Below are positions 56,310 to 64,000 of a DNA stretch of 64,000 bases, in pieces. The position numbers and the translations under genes were made by a program. The notes beneath the pieces were generated by a model, which was given only the letters and a program-made list of their open reading frames with translations, searched no databases and was not told the origin of the DNA. The stretch is taken from contig NC_063181.1 of NCBI RefSeq assembly GCF_023159225.1, positions 10,995,606 to 11,059,605 on the forward strand. Reading direction: 5' to 3'. How positions within the stretch are numbered: position 1 is the first letter of the stretch; every line of letters starts with the position of its first letter. This stretch comes from Perognathus longimembris pacificus (taxonomy: Eukaryota > Chordata > Mammalia > Rodentia > Heteromyidae).

Positions 56310-57950
56310 GATAAAATAGATAGGCTGAAAACACTACAAGAAGGAGTAGGAGGGGGCTGGGAATATAGCCTAGTGGTAGAGTGCTTGCCTTGTATACATG
56401 AAGCCCTGGGTTAAATTCCTCAGCACCACATATATAGAAAACGTCCAGAAGTGGCGCTGTGGCTCAAGTGGCAGAGTGCTAGCCTTGAGCAAAAAGAAGC
56501 CTGGGACAGTGCTCAGGCCCTGAGTTCAAGCCCCAGGACTGGCCAGAAAATAAAAGGAAGGAGTAGGAGAAAGACTTGGGCTCCTTGGCACAGGATGGAA
56601 CTCCCTTAACAAAGGCCCAGAAATACAACAAATCAAAGAAAGGTTGGACAAATGGGACTGCATCAAACTGCAGAGCTTCTGCAGGGCAAAGGACATAGCT
56701 TACAAGATAAACAGAAAGCCCACAGATTGGGAAAAGAACTCTACTGGCCATACAATGGACAAAAGCCTCATATCTTAAATACATGCAGAACTAAAAAAAT
56801 TAAATCCCTCCCTAACAAAACCTCAAAGAACCAACAGCCCCCTTAACAAGTGGGTTAAAGACTTAAAAGAGATTTCTCTGATGAGGAAATGAGAATGGCC
56901 AAGAGATACATGAAAAAGTGCTCCACATCACTGGTCATAAAAGAAATGCAAATCAAAACAACATTGAGATTCCATCTCACCCCAGTTAGAATGGCCATTA
57001 TCAAGAAAACTAACAATAAAAATGTTGGAGGGGATGTGGTCATAAGGGAACCCTACTTCGTTGTTGGTGGGAATGTAAACTTGTTCAGCTACTCTGGAAG
57101 GCAGTATGGAGATTCCTCAGAAGGCTAAACATAGAGCTCCCCTATGACCCAGCAGCCAAAAGGTTACATCTACCCACCAGCACAACAATGTTCATCACAG
57201 CACAATTTGTCATAGCTAGAATCTGGAACCAACCCAGATGCCCCTCAGTAGACGGATGGATCAGGAAAATGTTGTACATATACACAATGGAATTTTATGC
57301 CTCTATCAGAAAAAATGACATTGCCCCATTCGTAAGGAAATGGAAGGACTTGGAAAAAATTATACTGAGTGAAGTGAGCCAGACCCAAAGAAACATGGAC
57401 TCTATGGTTTTCCTCATAGGGAAGAATTAGCACAGGTTTAGACAAGTCACAGCAGAGGATCACAAGAGCCCAATAGCTACACCCTTATGAACACATAAGA
57501 TGATGCTAAGTGAAATGAACTCCATGTTAAGGAAATGAGTGATATATCACTGTTGTAATTACTTTCAACATGCCATGTGAAACCGTAGCTTCTATTGTTG
57601 ACGATCCTCTTGTATCCCCTTCCTGTGGTTGTGCCTGCGCTATCACTGTATCTCATCTGAGTACCCTGGATACTGTATATACTGGTATTAGAACTAGGAA
57701 AATGAAAGGGAATATCAAAATCGAGAGACAGAGGATAAAAAGACAAAGGACTCCAAAAGCAATACTTGCAAAACCGTTTGGTGTAAACCAACTGAACAAC
57801 TCATTGGGAGAGAGGGAAAGGGGGAGGGGGGAGTGAGGGAGGAGATAGCAAATAGTACAAGAAATGTACCCATGTCCTTACATATGAAACTGTAACCCCT
57901 CTGTACATAACTTTTACAATAAATAAGTAATTATTATTTTTTAAAAAAGA
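56310..57950 (+). mobile_element. L1 LINE, 5'-truncated, split by a SINE
   Basis: After a short ORF2 stretch the L1 is interrupted by a SINE (56353-56556) and then resumes. 56889-57128 and 57188-57430 encode ORF2p C-terminal blocks ([44 protein letters not shown]). A deletion near 57155 removes part of the 'LLGIYPK' block seen in the copy at 61079. The 3'UTR has the usual G-rich segment and ends '...ttttacaataaataag' plus A-rich tail. It is not functional. Confidence 0.93.
56353..56556 (+). mobile_element. IDL-Geo dimeric SINE, older subfamily, nested in L1
   Basis: Full-length sense copy with a 13-bp exact target-site duplication, gaaggagtaggag (56340-56352 and 56557-56569). The duplicated bases are L1 sequence, so it inserted into the L1 after the L1 had landed. 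Confidence 0.93.
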
Positions 57951-57954
57951 GGTA

Positions 57955-58090
57955 ATAGACAGAGAGATTACAATTTCATGAGTCAGGTTCCAATACGTTT
58001 CCTTTTGTACAGTGTCTTCAGTTCTCTCATTCTCTCCCACTTCCTCCCTCCCATTTCTAACAGGAGTTGTACAGTTCACTTTCATCAGTG
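57955..58090 (-). mobile_element. L1 3' end fragment, antisense
   Basis: 'gacagagagattacaatttcatg', 'agtcaggttccaatacg' and 'gagttgtacagttcactttc' correspond to the antisense L1 3'UTR. It is placed tail to tail with the L1 that ends at 57950. Beyond it (58090-58398) nothing is recognised. Confidence 0.55.
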
Positions 58091-58412
58091 TCTAGTTCAG
58101 CTTCACCGCTGAACTTTTTCACACTTTCACCCTGAGTTCTGTACCCTTCCCCATTCTCAAAGATAGACACATGAATATGACATACATAAAGAAAATAAGA
58201 CAGAATTATCAAAAAACAAAAACTAAAAAAGATCTCTTGTTTTTGTATCTTGGAGTTCATTTCTCTGTCTCTATGTGTGTGTATTTTTATGAAATTATAT
58301 GCAGTTATAGATTTATAATTACATACAGAGGCATATAGGCATTGCTTCTTTGTCTCTCTCCTAACTGTACCCTCTTTTGGTCTCACTGTGTGTGAGTGTA
58401 TGATATACTCTT

Positions 58413-58611
58413 TTTTTTTTTGCCAGTCCTGGGGCTTGGACTCAGGGCCTGAGCACTGTCCCTGGCTTCCTTTTGCTCAAGGCTAGCACTCTGCCACTTG
58501 AGCCACAGCGCCACTTCTGGCCATTTTCTGTATATGTGGTGCTGGGGAATCGAACCCAGGGCTTCATGTATACGAGGCAAGCTCTCTCACCACTAGGCCA
58601 TATTCCCAGCC
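58413..58611 (-). mobile_element. IDL-Geo dimeric SINE
   Basis: Full-length antisense copy with a 14-bp exact target-site duplication, tatgatatactctt (58399-58412 and 58612-58625). It has the older-type 'cttttgctcaaggc' and an intact 'ggggaatcgaacccaggg' box B. Confidence 0.94.
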
Positions 58612-58625
58612 TATGATATACTCTT

Positions 58626-58777
58626 AATCAGTTTTCCCTAAGACCTCCCTTTTTACTCTTTTTCATCCTTCATCGTCATTTCTATTTACTTCTGTACTAA
58701 AAGGCATCATGCAATATATCAGAACACATATAGGTGAGCTGAAGTGTTTCTCATTAAGTACTGCTTGTTTCTTTGTG

Positions 58778-58780
<3 letters not shown>
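58626..58780. other. No gene seen
   Basis: Short unique stretch between SINEs. Confidence 0.5.

Positions 58781-58824
<44 letters not shown>
58781..58824. repeat. (TG)n microsatellite, 22 units
   Basis: A pure TG run ends directly at the 3' edge of an antisense SINE, so it occupies the place of the SINE's tail. Confidence 0.96.
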
Positions 58825-58826
<2 letters not shown>

Positions 58827-59118
58827 TGAACTCAGAGCCTCATACTCTTGTTCAGCTGACACTCTATAGTTGAGCCTTGCTTCCAGTCTGGCATGTAGCT
58901 GGTTAATAGGAGATGGATTCTTATAGACCTCCTCCTCATCCTTCTTCTTCTTCTTCTTCTTCTTCTTCTTCTTCTTCTTCTTCTTCTTCTTCTTCTTCTT
59001 CTTCTTCTTCTTCTTCTTCTTCTTCTTCTTCTTCTTCTTCTTCTTCTTCCTCTTGCCTGGGTGTGTTTTAAACTTGATCCTCCAAGTCTCAGCTGCAGAG
59101 TAGCTAGAATTACAGGTG
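58825..59118 (-). mobile_element. Composite SINE (7SL/B1 head plus Geo tail) carrying an internal TTC expansion, antisense
   Basis: 'cttgaactcagagcctcata', 'tatagttgagccttgcttcc', 'ggttaataggagatggattc', then a (TTC)n run, then 'gatcctccaagtctcagctg' and 'gtagctagaattacagg'. The outer order is the antisense composite SINE, and the repeat sits inside the 7SL-like head, where other copies have only a short 'ctttcctgcc'-like stretch. Confidence 0.7.
58941..59050. repeat. Pure (TTC)n / (GAA)n repeat, about 36 units
   Basis: About 110 uninterrupted bases of TTC on the plus strand, preceded by a short CTC run. Poly-Lys and poly-Arg frames on the minus strand (58719-59152) are artefacts. GAA/TTC runs of this length can form triplex structures. 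Confidence 0.98.
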
Positions 59119-59119
59119 T

Positions 59120-59950
59120 TTTTCCTTGACATTGCTCTATAACTCTTGGCATCTCCTAGTTTAGTTGTTTTCTTCTACAGTATTATTTTAAAACCTGTCC
59201 TCCTGATATGGTTAATGTTTTGTCACCTACTGTCCTAATACAGTCTAGTTTTCTGCTGCATTTCCTTTGTTCTTCTGCCTAAAGACTGGCCTGTGCTTAG
59301 GCAGGCTATGTAGACTGACAAATCCATATACCTGGAACAGTCATTCAAGAAAGGCTGTTGTGAATTGAAGAAGCCATAAACGTCTAGAGGCATGCACAAC
59401 ACTGCCTCCAGGTGTTGGCCATTACAAAGGTTTTCTTTGCCCAAAGGTTTACCTGCCAATAACACACCTTTGTTGATTCTCAGAGCTCCTTGTTCCACAG
59501 TGTCAGTGCTAATCTAGCTGTGCTTCCGTTGGTCATGTTCACGGACGTTACTTATTGCAGATTGTTATCTTAGTGTGTGATTCTTCGGAACTGAACCTGG
59601 TAATATTTAATTGATATGTGTACGGGTTAAGGACACCTGCATGTCCCTGCCTCCTAGTTACTGGAAAGATGGATGTGATGAATTCTTTTGTACATATTCC
59701 CTGGAAATTAGCTCAAGAGCTTTGCTAGGATAGGTACCAGGATTGCAATTTGCTGCAAGGCAGGACATCTGTATCTTTCAGTTCCCTTAGAACTTCCAGA
59801 TTTCTGTTCTCTGGTGTAGAACAGCTCTGATACTGGCAACCTGAAAATGTCTGCCAAGGTCATGTATCCAAGGTTGTAAGAAGCCTGCTGTTTTTCTGAT
59901 TCTCTTCTTTGATAATTAATGGATATGAGCAACTCTTTACTTTTTTATTG
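59120..59950. other. No gene seen
   Basis: Unique intergenic sequence. Confidence 0.5.
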
Positions 59951-59954
59951 TTCT

Positions 59955-60110
59955 TTTTTTTTGAGCAGGATTTCCCTATGTTTTAAGATGGCCCTGGAAC
60001 TCACTGTCAAGCTTTCAATCTTTCTGCCTCACACTACTAAGTGCTGTGCTTACAGATGCAGCCCCCCCCCCCCACCATACTTAGCTCTCATTTCCATCTT
60101 TGAGTTAAAT
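59955..60110 (-). mobile_element. B1-type SINE, antisense
   Basis: 'gagcaggatttccctatg', 'gatggccctggaactcactg', 'tttctgcctcacactactaag' and 'tgtgcttacagatgc' are antisense B1 order. A C12 run follows at 60062-60073. Confidence 0.6.
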
Positions 60111-60370
60111 GGCAAGGTTTGGCCACTTGTGCTAATGTAGCCAGGGCATGGGTGCTATGAAGGGTAAATTACAAAATCTAGCTTGTAGAAACACTTCCTT
60201 GAGGTAGGGGAGGTCAGGAAGGGGGAAAACAAAGCAACCACAACAGCAACAAAAATACCCCAAACTCAAGAAAGTGTGATTGGGTCCTGGTTCACTTTTA
60301 GTAGTGTATTGGAGAGCATTGTAACATAAATACTTAGAAACTTCTTCTGCTACAAAGAATTGTCTCTTTT
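60110..60370. other. No gene seen
   Basis: Unique sequence. Confidence 0.45.
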
Positions 60371-60500
60371 TTTAAAAAAATAAATTATCTTTAAGTAGCT
60401 GTACAAAACACTGAACAAGGCAGTTATGATCAATGCCACTACATTCAACTTTCTCACTACCTCTCCCAAACCAACCCTTCCCTCATGCTTCTTCATCTCT
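60370..60500 (-). mobile_element. L1-like 3' end, antisense
   Basis: 'aaattatctttaagtagctg' and 'tacaaaacactgaacaag' are the reverse complement of the 3' end found at 28050-28300 and 36590-36688. Confidence 0.45.
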
Positions 60501-61063
60501 CTCTTCCCCTTGAGTTAACTGATAGCAAGACAGATTCTTGTTATTACTTCCTCAATTTTACATGCCTCCTTTACTCTGAGTCTTTCCTGCTAGTGTCCAG
60601 GAAGACAGGACAGATCAGTAACATTTATGACGAGGCACCCAAACAATCCCTGAGAAACAGCAGAGCTTTAGTGGACTCATCACAGCCAGATAAGGACAAT
60701 GTACAAATAATATTGATGCTGAATACAGGAATATGAGTAGCCATTTTGGGGGAACCAGATTACTCTCCTCAAGTGTGGACAAAGACAACTTCTTCTCCAG
60801 AACGCCTTTCAAAACCAAACTGAGATAACGATTAAGCAAACCATGCTTTCCTTGGGATATTTTAATTAAGCATACTTCTTCTAACACAAGTTAAGTTCAT
60901 GTTTTCAGGATGAGTGAAAGTGTCTTACTTGGCCTCTTCCCATGGTGTACCCATGCTGTGTAATAAGTCTGTTTTATCTCTGTGCTTCGCCACTACTCAA
61001 ATCATTTGGTAGATTGAAGTAATTCTATGTTCTCTAATCAAGAGAATGTAAATTTGTGGATTT
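60500..61063. other. No gene seen
   Basis: Unique intergenic sequence. Confidence 0.5.
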
Positions 61064-61078
61064 AAGAAAGCCAGCACA

Positions 61079-62619
61079 CAAAACGGGTTCAACACAGGCA
61101 ACAAACTAAAACTAGATCCTTATATATCACCCTGCACCAAAATCAATTCCAAATGGATCAAAGACCTTGAAATTAAAACAGATACCCTGAAAACACTAAA
61201 GGAAGGAGTAGAAACACTTGGACTCCTTGGCACAGGACGGAACTTCCTTAACAAAGACCCAGAAATGCTACAAATCAAGGAAAGGATGGACAAATGGGAC
61301 TGCATCAAACTGCAGAGCTTCTGCAGGGCAAGGGACATAGCTCGCAAGATAAACAGAAAGCCCACAGATTGGGAAAAGATCTTTACCAGCCATACAATGG
61401 ACAAAGGCCTCATATCTTAAATATATGAAGAACTAAAAAAATTAAATTCCTCCAAAACAAAACCGCAAAGAACCAATAGCCCCTCAACAAGTGGGCTAAA
61501 GACTTAAAAAGAGACTTCTTTGATGAGGAAATGAGAATGGCCAAGAGACATATGAAAAAGTACTCTACCTCACTGGCCATAAAAGAAATGCAAATCAAAA
61601 CAACATTGAGATTCCATCTCACCCCAGTAAGAATGTCCTAGATCAAGAAAACTAACAATGACAAATGTTAGAGGGGATGTGGCCAAAAGGGAACCCTACT
61701 TCATTGTTGGTGGGAATGTAAACTGGTTCAGCCACTCTGGCAAGTGGTATGGAGATTCCTCAGAAGGCTAAACATAGAGCTCCCCTATGACCCAGCAGCC
61801 CCACTTTTGGGCATCTACCCCAAAGACCACAAACAAGAACACACTAAAGCCACTAGCACAACAATGTTCATTGCAGCACAATTCGTCATAGCTAGAATCT
61901 GGAACCAACCCAGATGCCCCTCAGTAGACGAATGGATCAGGAAAATGTGGTACGTATACACAATGGAATTTTATGCCTCTATCAGAAAGCATGACATTGC
62001 CCCATTCATAAGGAAATGGAAAGATTTGGAAAAAATTATACTGAGTGAAGTAAGCCAGACCCAAAGAAACTTGGACTCTATGGTTTTCCTCATAGGGAAG
62101 AATTAGCACAGGTTTAGGCAAGTCACAGCAGAGGATCACAAGAGCCCAATAGCTATACCCTTATGAACACATAAGATGATGCTAAGTGAAATGAACTCCA
62201 TGTTATGGAAACAACTGTTATATCACTGTTGTAACTACTTTCAATGTGCTATGTGTAACCGTAGCTTCTATTATTGATGATCTTCTTGTATCCCCTTCTT
62301 GTGGTGTACCTGCACTATCTCTGTATCTTATCTGAGTACATTGGAAACCGTGTATACTGGTATTAGAACTAGAAAACTGAAAAGGAATACCAAAATTGAG
62401 AGACACAGGGTAATAAAGGCAAACGACTACAAAAGCAATACTTGCAAAACTGTTTGGTGTAAATGAACTGAACAACTCATGGGGGGGGGAGGGAAAGAGG
62501 GAGGGGGCAGGGGGGAATGAGGGAGGAGGTAACAAACAGTACAAGAAATGTATCCAATGCCTAACATATGAAACTGTAACATCTCTGTACATCAGTTTGA
62601 CAATAAAAATTTTTTAAAA
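61079..62619 (+). mobile_element. L1 LINE, recent 5'-truncated insertion (ORF2 C-terminus plus 3'UTR)
   Basis: About 1.54 kb is kept. The first 340 bases encode the ORF2p stretch with LKLDPYLSP, INSKWIKDLEIKTD, MDKWDCIKLQSFC and INRKPTDWEKIF. A TAA replaces a codon at the GLIS-IYEELK junction (near 61419) and a TAG interrupts after HLTPVRM (near 61638). 61744-62106 is then open to the end of ORF2 ([38 protein letters not shown]). A target-site duplication of 15 bp with one mismatch, aagaaagc(c/t)agcaca, flanks it (61064-61078 and 62620-62634). Reverse transcriptase and endonuclease are missing. Confidence 0.96.
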
Positions 62620-62634
62620 AAGAAAGCTAGCACA

Positions 62635-64000
62635 AGCAAATCTCTTGCTTTATTGAAGAAGTATTATTTTCCAGTAAATCACAGGGCAGACACATTTGGG
62701 GACAAATTGTGAGGGTGAAAAGAAAAGTCTCCAGAGAATGGAGAGCTGATTTTAAAAAAGAAACTCCACTAACAACATGGATGTGCTTTGGTACTGGATT
62801 TTGAAGTCAAGTTCTTGATCCAGTAATTCAAAACATTACTCAGATTCATAAAGTTATTTCAGAGCTTTCACCACTCACATTTTTATTAGTGAACTATGGT
62901 TCACATGACTTGACAGAATGTAAGTGAAGTTTCCACAGTGTGATGGTTCATCTTGTCGAATAGATTGCATTGAGAGATGCCTTGGCGATGAGGAAAACAC
63001 ACTTGTGAGTGTGTCTGTGAGAGCATTTCGGGAGATGACTGTCATATGATAAAGCAAATGAAAAGTGGGAGAAATAACCCAGAATATGGACAGCCCCCCT
63101 AGTAAGCTGCTGGCCCAGATGGAATTAAAGCAGAAGGAGGAGGAAGTACCCAAGCATAGATTCATGTTGTCTCTCTGCTTCCTGACTGTCATGAGGTGAG
63201 CAGACTCCTCTCCTATATGCTCCAGACACCATGATGTTTTCATTCCCCTCATGCCCAAAACAATGGGTGCAGCTGACAATGGACTAAGAAGTCTGAAACT
63301 TTGGGTGTAAGTATATCCTTGTTTCTCTCAGGCATCTGTCTCAAGGATGAAATGTCTGATCAACACACACAGTTAATCTGAGCTTGCCTTTGTGTTTAGT
63401 TCCTTTAGCTGCTGTGGCAAGTGATCTTAATTATTATTGGAAGAAGCTCAAAGCTCTTGAACTCACAGTATATAACATGCATAGTTTGAATGATCTAAAC
63501 AATAAAGATAGTTAATGTACTGCTGGTTTGGAGTCAGAGGAAAGATGGAAACTCATGTATAGAAACTTTTAGTTGGTGAGAAATCTTAGAAGATAGATTA
63601 AGAACTGAAAGTAGAAGAGTGTAATAGAATCAATTGAATAGTACCTATTTTTCTTTATTTTTTTCTTAGAGATCTGTGACTTTCCTATCATATAAATTAC
63701 CTCCATGTGCTAAGTATATAGACATATAAAGTAACAGATGATTTTAGAAAATACAGCATTTTAAGAACTTACTCTGTGCTTGGCATTAGTTAGATGTTTC
63801 CTTTAGCCACAAAGTTTTAGCTTGGAAAATAAGTTACTTACCCACTTACCTGAACATGTATTATTTGTTTTCTCTGGAAATGCCTTAAGGGCATGCATGT
63901 AAAAGTGACATTTCTTTGTTGCAAAGTCTGCACATTTCAGCTTTACTAGATATTGGCAAACAGTCATACTATAGGAATAAATGCCAGGATTGTCTTCCAT
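62635..64000. other. No gene seen
   Basis: Unique AT-rich intergenic sequence. The minus-strand frames 62875-63279 (134 codons) and 63803-64000 (running off the end) have no recognisable domain, signal or repeat origin. Confidence 0.45.

Noticed and set aside
58719..59152. Poly-Lys and poly-Arg proteins on the minus strand
   Set aside because: Translation of the (GAA)n repeat inside a SINE.
61120..61622. Minus-strand frames of 70-97 codons, and similar ones at 57245-57791 and 61921-62592
   Set aside because: They are antisense to L1 ORF2 or its 3'UTR. The real, broken coding sense is on the plus strand.
1..64000. CRISPR arrays, operons, phage or insertion sequences
   Set aside because: Nothing prokaryotic is present. 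All regularly repeated sequence is microsatellite, SINE, LINE, LTR or NAT duplication.

Overview
This window is nuclear DNA of a placental mammal, almost certainly a rodent of the Geomyoidea (kangaroo rats, pocket mice, pocket gophers). The clue is a dimeric SINE present in at least eight full copies: an ID-like, tRNA-Ala-derived left half joined to a right half that matches what is described as IDL-Geo, a family restricted to that superfamily. There are no operons, ribosome binding sites, CRISPR arrays or other prokaryotic features. Most open frames are chance frames, or lie in repeats, microsatellites or LINE remnants.

The only recognisable genes are four tandem copies of arylamine N-acetyltransferase (NAT), all on the minus strand between 33.4 and 54.3 kb. 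Copy B (39869-40738) is a complete single-exon reading frame of 289 codons with the Cys-His-Asp triad. Copy A (33389-34270) is full length but has two in-frame stops. Copy C (45866-46670) has a frameshift and several deletions. Copy D (53444-54315) has a premature stop, a frameshift and loss of the catalytic cysteine. The copies sit in duplicated units of 4-8 kb that share 3' flanks. B, C and D also share an upstream block that looks like a promoter plus a noncoding first exon. B alone keeps a CCAAT box, a ZNF143-like motif, a splice donor and a splice acceptor together, so one gene with three relics is the most economical reading.

Layout: 1-33 kb is intergenic, with ancient L2, MIR and L1 remnants, young and old SINEs, a recent 5'-truncated L1 at 17.2-18.2 kb, an inverted (twin-primed) L1 at 29.3-29.9 kb, a short L1 at 30.2 kb, an MLT1 LTR at 30.6 kb and a solo ERV LTR at 32.3-32.7 kb. 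33.4-56.3 kb is the NAT cluster. 56.3-64 kb is again intergenic, with two further sense-strand L1 3' ends, SINEs and a long pure TTC repeat.

Repeat boundaries were set where target-site duplications could be read. Family names of ancient repeats are from memory of their consensus and are less certain. No entirely new system was found. The most interesting signals are the decay pattern and promoter retention in the NAT cluster, the paralogous empty sites for young SINEs, the sharing of the Geo half by two different SINE heads, the inverted L1, and an RFX-type X-box palindrome near 8.3 kb.
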